A stretch of DNA of 64,000 nt. Source: Gnetum montanum. Taxonomy: Eukaryota; Streptophyta; Gnetopsida; Gnetales; Gnetaceae. The notes beneath the pieces were generated by a model. It saw nothing but the letters and a program-made list of their open reading frames with translations. It searched no databases and had not been told where the DNA came from. Positions 34,931 to 46,962 of this stretch are shown here, piece by piece. Both the position numbers and the translations under genes were made by a program. How positions within the stretch are numbered: the first letter of the stretch is position 1; the number at the start of each line of letters is the position of its first letter. The stretch spans positions 185,142 to 249,141 of the forward strand of contig MNCI01003452.1 in the NCBI GenBank assembly GCA_015680685.1. The letters run 5' to 3'.

Positions 34931-35502
34931 ACTAGTGCCATACCTTCAAGCTTAGTTTTAGCATATAACACCTTTTTGATGATCTTCAACCCTCTTCAAG
35001 CTCAAAATATTTATTCAACATTTTAAGCCAAGAAAGAAAAGATTAAGCACCTTCCATTCCATTGAAGGTTTTAACTTCAACATGAGGCAATCTAGAAGCA
35101 TGCTTAAATGCTTTAGCAAGAGTAAGTTCAATTCCTTCACTTGGATTCCCTTGAGGCTTTGAAGAAAGTTCTTTCTTCCCTTTTTTATTGGAAAGATGAA
35201 CTCTTAAGACTTGTTCTCAACACTTGGAGCATGGGGAATCTCTATATTTTGTTCATCATTCTCTCTGAAGTCTTCATTCTCAAAAGGAATGTCATCTTCA
35301 AGAGGAGACATGGATGAATGTCTTGATGAAACCCATGGTGAAGAAGCTTTTGAGTTATTCTCTTGCATAAATGCCTTTGGTGAAGAAGTTTGCCCTTTAT
35401 TCTCAACTAGTTTTTCAAGTTTTTTCGTAAGGTACTTAAAGCATTCTTCATGTCTTCCATGTCTTTGCTTAAAGCTTAAACTATCTTCTTCTTTGGAGCC
35501 AT
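34930..35502 (-). pseudogene. R3 gag, truncated
   Basis: Minus-strand ATG at 35502 opens MAPKKKIV. After a small frame change comes EECFKYLTKKLEKLVENKGQ and a Ser/Glu/Asn-rich linker. LPHVEVKTFNGMEGA and SFLSWLKMLNKYFELEE (about 35080-34980) match the start of the gypsy gag domain ('FdG.d...W......yF'). It stops at AKTKLEGMALVW, where the capsid domain would continue; the rest of gag, the knuckle, the protease and the RT fingers are deleted. Confidence 0.6.
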
Positions 35503-35843
35503 GATGAAAATGACCTAAAAGGTTAAACTCATAAAGATGTACAAGAAGGTGTGAAAGATCAAGAATATTCAAAGGTAAAGAAATAAGGATTACACAAAAT
35601 TTAGTAGACATGAGTTCAAGATACTCAAACCCTAGCTAATGCAAGCAAATGAGTATCCAAATCTATAATTACTTTCTAGATTGTTAAAGATATGACCAAA
35701 TTATTGATCAAAGGAGTTTTCCAAGCCCTAAGAAGTATGTGAATGACAACAATTGAGAATTCGAACCAAAATGATGATATGAAGAGTGGTTCCTTGTATT
35801 TGAGATTTGGATTCTTTACTTGAATTGATTTGTCTTCAATTCT

Positions 35844-35857
35844 TTGTTCTAATACCA
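35844..35857 (-). other. R3 primer-binding site (tRNA-iMet type)
   Basis: TGGTATTAGAACAA on the minus strand, three bases inside the 5' LTR. Differs from the initiator-Met site TGGTATCAGAGCCA by transitions and one further change. Confidence 0.65.
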
Positions 35858-35860
35858 ATT

Positions 35861-37768
35861 TGATGAGGAGCTCTCTTGGATTCCACAAATCAAGCTCACC
35901 CAAGTGCAAAGAACCAACACAAATTCTGAATTGAACAAGAAAAGGAAAATTAGACTTTATTCTTGCATAAAAGAAATGGATGCAATGTACAATCAGAAGC
36001 AAACACATTTCCAAGGATAAACAATCAATTAATCAAACCTTCACTCCCTCTCACAATACAAGTGAGATCATCAATGGATAATCACTCACTCATAATGCTC
36101 AAAGAGAATCTCTCTCTCTCTCTCTCAAAAAAGAAAAAAAGAAAAAGGCATTAGACTAGTATTAGGCTAACATTGACCCCCTTCTCTTGAGTCATCTTGG
36201 CCTCTTATATCTCTTAGAAGTGTCCCTTGATCTTCCCCAACTATTAAACTAGCTCAAAAATCACACCTTTTTTTTAAAAAATAAAAATCAAGTTAATTGA
36301 GACTATGAGTGATTGCAACTTGTACCTCCCTTGTAGCAGCCATCTTGCGACTAGACCACGACCTGTACCATGTTGCATTGGTAAAATTACAATATTTTTG
36401 GCTACTATTTGTTTGCCACTTGGGACCCGTTGTGACTAGCAATTTGAAGAATGCGATTCATTGTAACTCATAGTGGCTTGCAACTTGTCGCTCAACTTAA
36501 GAAATGCACAAAACATATAATTTGGAGTCATTGCCATAGACTGTTGATGAGTGGCGAGGTACCCCTACGTCCAACCATACAAATCACAAGCGTTTACACA
36601 CAATCCGATTAAATTTTGTGGATAGGACTAGTTGTGTATCTAAATCATTATGCTTTGATTACAATTTGCTATCTTCCCACTTGGACTAGTGGTAGCTTTG
36701 TCACGTATGGTTTAGTCCAAAGTGAGGCATATGATTGATGTTATCTAGCCCTATGCTGCTCCTAATGACAATAAAGAGGTAAATTAATTAAGCTAATTAA
36801 CAATGGAAAGCAAAATCTAGACTAGCTTATGAACGATGAGTGTCTGTTCCCAGCTTGCTGTACACATTCTGAACCCACGTATCCACTATTGGGATTACCA
36901 AGTGCTATGCTACTAGGCGAACCAAACAATAACGTTGTTGAGATTGCCAAGCGAATACGTATTTACGATTGAAACTGGTTGCACTCATTCCGCCAAGTCA
37001 TTAACATGCATGAAAATGTAAATATTAACTAAGTATATGAAAAGTAAATTGCATGGAAAGTAAATCTAATCTAAGTCAAAGTGCTGCAATGAATAAGAAT
37101 CAATCTCGATCTTATTGCCATTTATGGAATGTGTCTAGGTACATTGCCACTCGAATAAGACTTTGTACAATTGACTCAGATCCACATTTCGGGCACTCAT
37201 TGACGATTCTCTAAGATTACAGAATAAAACTACAAGAGTTCATCTACTCTCTTGAAAAACTTGTTCCCAAACCATGTGCCCAAGCGCTATATTTATAGGC
37301 CGACACAAAACTTGCGATATTGGATATCTAACATGGCATCTTGGGCCCCGATATCGGGTATCGAAGTTTTGATATTAGAGCTGACAAAAATTAACTTTTT
37401 ATTCAAAAAGATGTGACAACATGTGTCAAGGCATCTATGTTGATGCATCTACGTCGACATGGCTACGTCAACGCAGCCAATAGACATGACAACATGCATC
37501 AAGGCATCTGCGTTGAGGCATCTACTTCAACATGGCTGTGTCAACACAACCAACTGATGCTTCATCAATTGTGACTTGAAACTGCCTGCAAGGCTAGACT
37601 GCGTTTCACGATGACCTGTAGCGGCCTCATAGATGCCTACCCAGGCTAAAAACTATTCAAATGACCCAAAAAATAAATAAATTCAAGATCACAAATACAG
37701 ACATCTTATTACTCCTATAACATAATGAAGATGAGATTAACTCCAAGAGTAGGTTGATGTCCTTATCA
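35861..37768 (-). repeat. R3 right (5') LTR, interrupted
   Basis: TGATGAGGAG...CCTTATCA, 1908 bp including the inserted solo LTR S (1023 bp) and its duplicated ACTGT/ATTGT. Without these it is about 880 bp, close to the left LTR's 835. Confidence 0.8.
36545..37567 (-). mobile_element. S: solo LTR of the R1/R2 family, minus orientation
   Basis: 1023 bp from TGATGAGTGG to GCTTCATCA on the + strand. The reverse complement begins TGATGAAGCATCAG and ends CACTCATCA, like the R1 and R2 LTRs, with TATA box GCCTATAAATATAG (complement of about 37286-37299). Flanks ACTGT and ATTGT form a 5-bp target duplication with one transition. Its U3 contains both GTCGAC/GTTGAC motifs (as R1) and GATATC motifs (as R2), plus a tandem repeat around GATGCCTTGA(T/C)(G/A)CATGTTGTCA. 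No internal region is present, the expected result of LTR-LTR recombination. Confidence 0.88.
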
Positions 37769-39116
37769 TATTACATTGGAAAACACCTTTTTAGTTTTTC
37801 TAGTATTGAGACTTTTGCTTCTTGTTAAATGGTATGTTCGTATCATGTTTTGGCATTAGATCCCAGCTTTTCCACCTTTATTTAGCACGAATGCATAAAA
37901 CCATTATACGTAGAGGCAATTTGTTTATGTATTTTTTTTAATGAAACAGGTCGATTCATATTATATTAAGTACTAAAAATACAAAAATGGAAGGACAAAG
38001 CTCCCAGTTGCTAGGAAGACATAGCTACGCATAGTGTGGGCTGGGGAAGGGCCAGACATACATATGAGGGCATACTGGGAACCAATTTCTATACTCAAGG
38101 GGCTATCTAGTATTCCAAAGACTGATGTTACTTGGGTGGGTCAGCTGTGGTTGCGTTTCAAGGCTAAATGAGTCTCAGCCGGTGCAAGAGTCTTGGCATC
38201 AACTGGCGGAACATGTGCTTTTATTACATGATGTGCCAGTGAAATGTGATGCAATGATCAACTGTTTCTTAATCTTGTGTAGTTGCCTACTTGCCATTTA
38301 AGCAAAAGCTCTCCAACTTCATGATATATATTATTTCTGTTAAACAGATGCTTGGGATCTTTATAAGGATGTTATAAATGCTCGGTTTCGGTTTCAACTT
38401 GGTAGGTTGTCAACAAACTCTTACGGGAAATACAGTGTACTGAGTTGAGCAATTTCCCAAACCCATTTAGCTGTGTATAGTTTTGATTAGATGCCTCCAT
38501 CATAATGATACTGACAAAACGCCTACTAAGGTGTTGATTAGTTTCAGTACCTTATCTGCATGATGAAATAATGTCCTGCATTTAAGCATGGAACGTTGAA
38601 CTCTTTGCTGCAGAATAGTTTGCAGTCTTGTTGCTTCAATCTATGATCATCCGAGAATTTGTATAACTATCGCATATCATAAATTTAAGATAAAATCCCT
38701 TCAAGACTTGAAGCAAGAAAGAGAAATATTTACAAAATGATAAGAAAAGTTGTAAGAACAGTCATCTTATAATTCTAGCTATGTGAGCATCTATACTGTA
38801 TTAGCCTGCAAATTTTCCCTGCTAAAAAAAAGCTGCCTCATTTTTAATATATAGAATTGACTTTGTTTATTGCAGTGTTACTGGTTACTAGATAGGAAAT
38901 TATTTCAAATTTCCAATTATAACGCCAAATAGAAAGTTTGTTTGCCATGATTGTTTGTTAATAATCAGGTTCTTCATGTAGGAATTTTATTTTAATCACT
39001 TCAACTTTATACCGAGTTTCATTATTTCTGTTATTGTATTCATATTTTGAAATACATATATACAGAATTCAACATTATGTTTAGGTCACTGATCCTTAAC
39101 GTTAAATTTTTTGCAG
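37769..39116 (+). other. 3' end of the giant intron
   Basis: AT-rich sequence without a recognisable element, ending in a T-rich tract and TTGCAG before the next exon. Confidence 0.55.
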
Positions 39117-39260
39117 ATTGAATCATTCACATTTTTTACACTCTTCATAAGTTCTTTAATAATGGGCATTGTGCTCAACTTTACTATGTTCCTTTGCACA
39201 ATTGTGAATTCTGCTTTGACGACAACAATTGTTGGAGTACTAAAGGGAGTGGGTTCAACG
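39117..39260 (+). CDS. Nucleotide-sugar transporter, internal exon 3 of window
   Basis: The exon has 48 codons in phase 0, with acceptor TTTTTTGCAG and donor ACG|GTAAGT. It encodes IESFTFFTLFISSLIMGIVL (transmembrane helix) and CTIVNSALTTTIVGVLKG, the signature of SLC35D-like transporters ('NSALTTTIVGxxK'), where the Lys at the end is conserved. It continues exon 2 of the window without gap. No lesion. Confidence 0.85.
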
Positions 39261-39394
39261 GTAAGTTAAATATCGTGTATGTTTCCTTTGGATATATTTT
39301 TATTGAAAATTTCAAAAATCCCATTGGCTTAACAATGAAACTGGTTATTTCTTTTGCTTTTTCATTAACATTGACTGAATTTAAAAAAATCCAG

Positions 39395-39550
39395 AGTTTG
39401 GGCTTTGTTTTGTTGGGAGGAGTGGAAGTGCATGCCTTGAACGTAACGGGCTTGATCATAAATACAATTGGTGGCGTTTGGTACTCCTTTGTTAAATACA
39501 GGGAAAAGAAAGACAAATCAAGAAAGCCCACTAAGGAACAGTCACTACTT
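39395..39550 (+). CDS. Nucleotide-sugar transporter, exon 4 of window (C-terminal part)
   Basis: The exon has 52 codons in phase 0 after acceptor AAATCCAG (39394). LGFVLLGGVEVHALNVTG, then NTIGGVWYSFVKYREKK, matches the last transmembrane helix and the Lys-rich cytosolic tail of the family. At 39550 the tail reaches KEQSLL followed by GTAAGC. Either this is a donor and a short last exon lies further on, or the frame runs through to TAA at 39578-39580, adding VSWHPSIKY. The family's usual tail is about 10-15 residues longer than KEQSLL, so a further small exon is more likely; none could be identified. Confidence 0.8.
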
Positions 39551-39580
39551 GTAAGCTGGCATCCATCAATAAAATATTAA

Positions 39581-41680
39581 AATGCAGAGATTTGAATGTC
39601 TTTTTGTAAGCTTGGCATCCTTTACTGGGATAATCATATCATGTTCTCCTTTAAAGACTTCTAATAGCAGATTCAAAAATGAGGATCAGCAGATACAATA
39701 TTCAAAGTCTATATCCTCGATATGGAACATGATTAATGATATTCATGTTCTTTGTTTTAAAAAAAGTTACGGTTCGTTTGAGATCCAATAGTGAAATTGT
39801 ATATTTCGAGATGTTTTCTTTATGTGATTTCAAGAAAATATTTATTTAACACATCATGCTATGTGATTGGTAACAAGGTGTATTTTGTTGGCTGAGGTTT
39901 ATGAATTGCATCCTTCAAGTTACATCTTCAATATTTAATTTTAGTAAGTTACACTGATATAAAAGTATTATGCAAAACATAATGACTCAAATTAAACTTG
40001 ATATAACAGATACTTAATGGTCCATGCATACCCATAATAAATTTTTACTGTCAATGTCATAATGTTTATTAGCATACCCATAAAAATTGACAGTAAAAAT
40101 TTATTAGCATTTGCTTAGCATAATGTTGATTATCCAAATAGTTCAATGTCAATTTTTAGTGTGATGCATGTGGATCCATATCACTCAAGATGGCATTGTT
40201 TATTTCTTATTGCTTTTCACATGGAAAAGGTAGGATTGGACCCTACATATCAAACTTTTAATTCTTGTAACATGTCCAAGTTATCTAAAATGTTCTTCTT
40301 GTAGCTTATCTAAAATTGAGGCTACTCAGCATTTCTTTAATGTGTATTGTGCAATTTATCATGATCTTGGGCAATGCCCAAACTTTGTCTTTGATGCCTT
40401 TTCATTTCTCCATGGCCATTTAGTTGATTGTGCTTTCATGCTCTAAAGTCATGTACCAAAAGAAGGCTAGAATGTAATAACGTTGTCCTTAACATGTTGT
40501 CCGACATCATGTGAGTTTCTCAAATAGGTTTAAAATAGGGATAGAACTCAAGAGGAATATGCCTCAATGCTCAACAATGAAACACATGTCAACAAATAAC
40601 TTGTTAATGTCAACATATAACTTGAGCGGTGCATATAAAACTCACATATGCAAACTAACAATATAAGCTAAATTAGTCACTCCCTTGCTTCACTCATGTG
40701 GACATCACTGGGACTACCAATTGAACCTTCCAAATTCATCAGTGTGCTGGTAGTTGGTGTTGTGCCCTTATGAGCATACACAATGTCCCATGATACATCT
40801 AGCTTAAACCTCAATGTAGAGTTGAACTATGCAACCCTCTTGGCCAAAGTCCTATCAAGTGGAGTATTGAGGAAGTCATAGTCCTCTCTTACTAGTGCAT
40901 AGAACTACCATGTCAGTATGGTTTTGAAGACATAAGGAGCAAATGACTCCTTGCATCCCCACGACTAATGAACCATGGAGGAGGTAGTAGGACTACATCA
41001 ACCCTACTACCTCTCTCACAATCCTCCCTTGCTTAAAATGAACGATGACCTCAGAGCATAGCCTAGGTAACTCACGAGGTTGCTACATAATAATTGAATA
41101 AGGATTTCATCAATCCCAAGGTAGTAAATCATGCTACTTAGAATCATATTCAAAGGACCTTAGGTTTTAGAAGATCCAATTGCCAAGGTCAATGATATTA
41201 AAGCTCAATGTTGAACTCAACTTTCTTTCCAAGATTTGAATTTTGTGTAGCATTTGAAACCTAAGCCAAATACTATCATTCATGACTTGGTATGTCCGCC
41301 CTTTAGTGCCTTACCTAGGATGCAAAATTTATAGGAGGTCCATTAAGTAATTTGTTGCAGTGACGCAACAGGACCCATCGACCGATATAGCATAATGAGC
41401 CCAAAGCATCCCTTGAATCATTTTTTTCAAAGGTCTAGAGGTCTCAAGATCATCATAGTCTTATACCTATGTGAAACTCGAGCCCCTTTGCCTTTACAGC
41501 CCTTCCAAAGGCTCCAAGAATTCTCCAACATGAGATGGTCTTCCACAGGAATACATACATTGGCTTTCAAGAGTCAACCACATGTCATGCCTCTTTTGGC
41601 CCAACCAGTCCTCATTCTCTAGAAATTTTTTTGTAGGTACACTGTACAGGTGATTCCCTACCCATCACTAGAGTAGCCAT
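39581..41680. other. Sequence between transporter exons and element C
   Basis: AT-rich, no domain recognised. Contains a second GTAAGCTTGGCATCC (about 39607) resembling GTAAGCTGGCATCC at 39551. The right part may include the 3' LTR of element C, but no matching 5' LTR was found to define it. Confidence 0.4.
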
Positions 41681-41689
41681 GGTGGGAGA

Positions 41690-43065
41690 TCAACTGCTTT
41701 CTCCCATTAAAAGTCTTGGATTAAGTGTTCTTGGAGCCTTAAATGCGCCAACAACTTTCAAATGTCATTTGAGTCAGGATGGTATTTCTAGTAGACCAAA
41801 AATTCCACTTTCATGTTAGAATTGTGTCTAGTGGTCATGAAGTTTCTAATGCAATCTACTCTCTTGCCTTGTATAGATTGGATACTAGGCTACTCTCGAA
41901 TGAAGAGGCTTCTTTTTAAATAAGGAAACCCATTATGTAAGGGCTTCAGTATGCTAACATGAAAAACTAGATGGACCTAGTTCATATTAATAGGTAGCTA
42001 AAGTTTGTAAGTTATAGGGTTAACCTTATCAATGATCTAGAAGGGTCCATCATACTATCACATTACTTTGGATGTGGTTCCTTTGGTTTAAATTGATGAG
42101 GGTTCAATTTCAGAAGGATCCAACCTCCAACCTCAAATTCATGGGGCTGGTACTTATAGTCTAAATACTTTTTATGTGTCACACAATCCTCTTTAGACAA
42201 TCCCTTACAACCTCAACATTTTTCTAATCATACTCTCAAAAACTCATCAACTAAAGGGTGTTGACCTTGTAAGGTGGGGGAAACCATATGCAGGGTAATG
42301 GGCTACCTCCCCATTACTAATTCCACTAGAGAAAACCATGTATCTAAGGACCTTTGGATGTTATAGCTCAATTGTGCAATTCTCAATGGAATAGGATAGT
42401 TCTTTTGGTCATTATGGACATAATGCTGGAGGTACCCCTCAAGTACTTGATTCATATGCTCCATTTGTCCATTTGTTTGTGGGTAGAAATTGGTAGATAG
42501 CTTGAGGGTGGTTCCCATCATGCAAAACAAGGCTTGTCAAAAAGGCACTTGTAACCTTGGGGGTTAAAATCAATACTATGCTCATTGGTAGCCCAAAATA
42601 TCTAACCATCCTATCAAAGAAATATGTTGTCGTGTCCTCTGCTAAACATTGAGCTAGATAGGGGATAAATATGATGAACTTAGAAAACATTTCTAGCACA
42701 ATAGTGATGCTACTTAGTCCTTGCATATTTAGTAGGCCTATGATAAAGTCTATGGCTACTATAGCCCATGGATATGATGGGATTTTAAGAGGGAGTAGAA
42801 GTCCACCAAGACACTCAGTAGGCCTCTTTTCATCTTGGTACACTAAATACTTTTGTGTGTAGGCAATCATATTTTGATATATTTTAGGCGAAAAAAAGGT
42901 TCTCTCGATGAGTGCCAAAGTTCTCTACTAACTAGGGTACCTAGTCGATGATGTATCATGGCACTCATATAATCTTCTTGTTGAGGCCATCCCAATCTAG
43001 AACACAAATTTGATTGTATCAAAACTAGAGTAGTTTCAACCCTCATCTTAAAATGAGGTGCTCAT
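41690..43065 (-). pseudogene. Element C: chromovirus integrase and chromodomain (part 2)
   Basis: Minus strand. From 42918: IYQNMIAYTQKYLVYQDEK (zinc-finger region with both Cys replaced by Tyr), SYPWAIVAIDFIIGL (catalytic Asp), ITIVLEMFSKFIIFIPYLAQ, MVRYFGLPMSIV, then STNFYPQTNGQMEHMNQVLE (catalytic Glu) and IAQLSYNIQRSLDTWFSLVE. After integrase, at about 41830-41690, MKVEFLVY, a TAG, KYHPDSNDI and LQEHLIQDF match a chromodomain, in which the stop sits at the usual Trp. Chromodomains direct integration to heterochromatin. R2 separates this from the RT half at 51.9-54.2 kb. Confidence 0.78.
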
Positions 43066-43958
43066 TGATGAATCGTAATTCATCAGGTTGTGATATCAGA
43101 CCCCCGATATTGAAGCCTTGACATCAGGTACACGATATTGTAGCCAGGTCGCAATATCGGATACGTGATATCGTGACTCCTATGTGGACCTATAAATACA
43201 CATGTAGGCACATGGGAAAGGAGTCAGTTTTTTAGCAGTTTTGGATCAGTTTTAGGAGTCAGTTTAGTTATAATCTTTTTGTTATTTTTTTCTCTCAACC
43301 CTTTCTCCCAATGCATGCCTGCAGTGTCATGATTGTAATTGTACGACATCCTTTATTCGAGTGTGATTTACTTGGACATGCACATGACCAAAAATAAAGA
43401 TTGAGATTACTTCATCATTGTAGCATCCACTTAGTTTAATTATTTACTTGTTGTTTTTGTAGTTAATATCTCTTTACCCTAAACTCCTTAAACGCGGAAT
43501 GAGTACAACTTGATCACGAGCATCTACGTGTGACTACTTGGCATCCCAGTAGCATACTTGGGCCATGCGCTTGTTAATCCCAATGGTAGTCGTGCACGAG
43601 GCCTAAGATGTATACGAATGATTAAGGAATGGATGCTTATCGCACTTAGGCTAGCTTAGATTCTCTCTCCCTATCTTTTATTAGTTTAACTCTCTCTCCC
43701 CTTTCCTCCTAGATTAATTAAAGATTACTTTCCATTGTCTCTAGGAGCAGCATTATTTTAGGAACACATCATACACCTCACTCTAGACTAAACCATACGT
43801 GACAAAGCAAATACTAGTCTAGGTGGAAAGACAACAAACTACGATCAATGAGTAACTATCTAGATACGACAACTAGCCCATCAAGGGAGTTCGACCAGAT
43901 TGTGTGTGAAACACTCATATTTGTATGGTTGAGTGTAGGGGTACTTCGCCACTCATCA
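43066..43958 (+). repeat. R2 left (5') LTR
   Basis: 893 bp, TGATGAATCG...CACTCATCA. U3 carries an array of GATATC/GATATTG motifs (TGATATCAGACC, CGATATTGAAGC, CAATATCGG, GTGATATCGTGAC). TATA box CCTATAAATACA at 43189-43200. The R/U5 part aligns with R1's LTR (GTATGGTTGAGTGTAGGGGT), but U3 does not. Confidence 0.92.
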
Positions 43959-43959
43959 T

Positions 43960-43977
43960 TGGCGCTGTTGCTAGGGA
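43960..43977 (+). other. R2 primer-binding site (tRNA-Asp type)
   Basis: TGGCGCTGTTGCTAGGGA, one base after the LTR. It differs from the tRNA-Asp site at three transition positions. Confidence 0.8.
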
Positions 43978-44093
43978 TGGTGCTAGTTATTTAGATTAGT
44001 TACATTATACAAGATCGCTGTAACAAAGTATTCACAATACATCTTTTAGAAACGAAATTAATTTCAATTAAGTCACACACAAATTCACACATA

Positions 44094-46083
44094 ATGTCCC
44101 TCTCACAAGACTATGATAACGCAACAACTAGTAAGGCAATTCATTGGAGAACCAAAGAATTATATGATGAAGAAGATGAAGATTGAAGTACCCAATCTAA
44201 TGTAGGGGTTTCCTATGAACATAAACAAAGACAACATCATCCCAACATATGAATGCATAACCTACCCAGTGATGATGAACCCCTATTGGCCACTACAAGA
44301 CTAACGCAAATACAAGAGGCTATTCGGATATCCTGTAGATATCGCAAAGAGAGCCGTCTACCTAGGCTCGATTTAAACAACTTTCCTAAGTTTTCAGGAG
44401 GATATGATTAGATCCGTAACATCATCTACAAGTCTTCCATGATGCTTGTGCATGGAACAACATTGATAATGGATGGAAAAAACTTAAGATCTTTCCTATG
44501 ACACTCATCGGCCATGCAAAAGTATGGTATAGGTCATTAAAACCAAAATCAATCTGACGTTGGCCAACAATGGTAGAACTCTTCAACGAAAGATATCAAA
44601 CTTATGCAAGAGTGTTAGCCTTGAGGAGACAAATCCAAGAATGGAAACAAGAGCAACATGAATCCTTGGGCATGGCCTTAGAAAGATATTATGCATTGTT
44701 AAACAACTGCCTAGGCCATGAGTTCTCTAAGGAAAGGCTAATGTACCATATCATAGATGGGCTCTGTAATGAAACAAGGGAAACCTTAGGGATGTATGCC
44801 CAAGGCAAACTATATCAACTATGGACCCACCAATTTCAAGATCTTATCAAGTAGGTAGCAAAAGAAGAAGGAGAAATAACTAAATGAGAGAATGTTGAAA
44901 AATCTCAATAGGCCCAAAAATCAACAAGGGCCCATGATTATGAAGAGGAGAAATCAATGCACCACAAGGAGGTGGAACCATCTTTGCCAGTACTACAATC
45001 TTTGGATGAAATTGAGGCAAAGATCAATAAGATGATGGAATGGATGCTTAAAAAATGTGGAGAATATGCCAACATTATTGGAGATAGAGTCATGATGAAC
45101 CAAGAAGTAGGACAAAATACCCTTAGACAATCAGAAAGAAGGGTTGAAAAGAATAAGAACTTAACTGTCGATCATATGTATCAATGTAACATTTGCTTGT
45201 ATGATCACCCTAAGGGCCAATGCCCAATCTTGTAACATTTACATGAGCATTGGGGAAGAATGTTACATCCAGAGTTCATGCAAAAATGCTGTGTTCAATC
45301 ACAGTGGCAACAATCCCAGTCATGGGTAAGGCCATCCCTAAACTGGTTACACCCTTCGTACAATCCGAACCTAGGTGCTTATCAAGTTCAACATCCTATT
45401 TCTCCAACTAGGTCAACATCCTCTATCTCACCATACTATTATTATTCTTCTTAATACTATCAACATGTATCCTCTCTAATAGGACCACCACCTTGTGTAC
45501 ATTACACTTCTCCTCAATTTCAACATTCTGATCCTTCACCTCCTTCTACATCACCACCAAGTGTTCTAGAGGGTTTTGCACCACAACACCAACCCACGAA
45601 TGTTACTTGAGCTACTACTGACAACAACAGTGGGGAATCTCCTCAACACTAAAGACAACCCTTCTTTAGGCATGACCGTAAGAAGGGACAACACAATTCT
45701 GAGCCCACTGTACCTTCCAACCTAGCACAAGTGTAACACTGTGGTGTAGCTCCCTCCTCGAACCTAATGCCTCATGTTACTTTCTCTGGGCCACCAACCA
45801 CCACTCCAACAACCATGGAGCCCAATGAATATAACCATCAAGGGAGAAAGATTGATCCTTGCATACCATCTTACAATCAAGGATGTCATAGTGGGTCAAC
45901 CACTCATCAATTAACTAGATCTTATAAATTACCCCACTATGCTTACTATAATCAAGTGTGTGAAGCCCAATGGGGTAAGTATGATCAAGTCCCAATATTT
46001 CCAACATGCAAGAATCCCAACCTTCCATTTATTAATTCTAGCCATGCTCAACCGTTTAGTTATGGGGGGTATCTCCCATTCTA
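44094..46083 (+). pseudogene. R2 gag
   Basis: ATG at 44094 (MSLSQDYDNATTSKAIHWR). The capsid domain at about 44350-44870 includes RLDLNNFPKFSGGYD, MVELFNERYQTYARVLALRR, QIQEWKQEQHESLGMALERY and YHIIDGLCNETRETLGMYAQ. The knuckle CNICLYDHPKGQC (CX2CX3HX4C) is at about 45186-45225. A Pro/Ser/Tyr-rich tail ends near 46083 (SYGGYLPF). Frameshifts near 44450-44560 and several TAG/TGA stops. Conserved with R1 gag through the knuckle. No protease follows. Confidence 0.8.
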
Positions 46084-46962
46084 ACAACAACAGAATTAAT
46101 AAATGTTTTCCTTTTCTTTAATTTTACATTTTTCTTTGTTTTCCAGTTTTTCATCTTTTAGTTTATTGTTTTGTCTTTTTGTCTTTTTTCCATTTTATGA
46201 GTAATCTCATCTATGAATAAAACACTCATGTGGCTCATTGGTTGAGGTGTTGTTCTATGCTATCAAGTCTCAGGTGATTAATTATTTGAACAGCAAGCCC
46301 AGAACATTCACTTCCTCATTTTATTAATAAGAGGTTTCACTTTGGGTACAATGATATCCATAATCATTAAAAATTAAAGTAATTTTGTACTCATTATGCC
46401 CAGAGTGAAGAATGATGGACCAAAAAGGAATGACCAGGGTGTGACATCAAGGGGACTTGTGGATTCTCTTTGGTGGCATCTGTAAGAGTTATCATGTAGC
46501 TTGGTCATACTAAGATCCTTGTAGATTTAACAAAAAATGGAAGTAAGAGTAATCAAAAGGCACTCAACCAGAAAAAAAATAATGCTATTCTAGGGGGTCC
46601 CACTGGAAAGACATGCACCCATGCTCGAAGGTAGGTGACTTCTCTGAATTAAGCAATACTTCAAAAAAAAAAAAACATGTGTGCCGCAAAGCAAAAATCA
46701 CTCCTCCCTTGGATGAAATGCCAAGTGATCATACGCCTTGCTGTCATGGTGCTCTTATGGTTGTCCATCATGGGAAGAAGCAATGTGATGTCATTAATCA
46801 AAAGAATGGACTTGGTCTTGATTTTGAAGTGATGGGTAAATGACACACTAATCATGCCTTACACGTATGATTCATTGTACCTTGAGTTAGTTACCTCATG
46901 TCCCAATCTTTGCAATCCCTTCTACGATTTGCCTCACCTCACTGTTCGTGTAATTGTGAATT

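Larger units (their letters stand above)
31616..37768 (-). mobile_element. R3: minus-strand Ty3/gypsy element with nested solo LTR
   Basis: Two LTRs (31616-32450 and 35861-37768) of the same family bound gag, RT, RNase H and integrase read on the minus strand. The primer site is tRNA-iMet-like, so it is not of the Athila group. The internal region is only about 3.4 kb because a deletion joins mid-gag to the RT palm. Flanks AGAGA (left) and TATTA (right) do not form a target duplication. Solo LTR S with its 5-bp duplication interrupts the right LTR. Confidence 0.82.
1959..39116 (+). other. Giant intron (about 37.2 kb) of the transporter gene
   Basis: The donor AAG|GTAATT at 1959 and the acceptor TTTTTTGCAG ending at 39116 join two phase-0 exons. 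The encoded proteins continue without a gap (GEF...LLLHK then IESFTFFTLF), as in full-length family members. The intron holds a LINE, two LTR elements, a solo LTR and remnants of older minus-strand elements, listed separately. Splicing itself is inferred from sequence, not observed. Confidence 0.78.
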
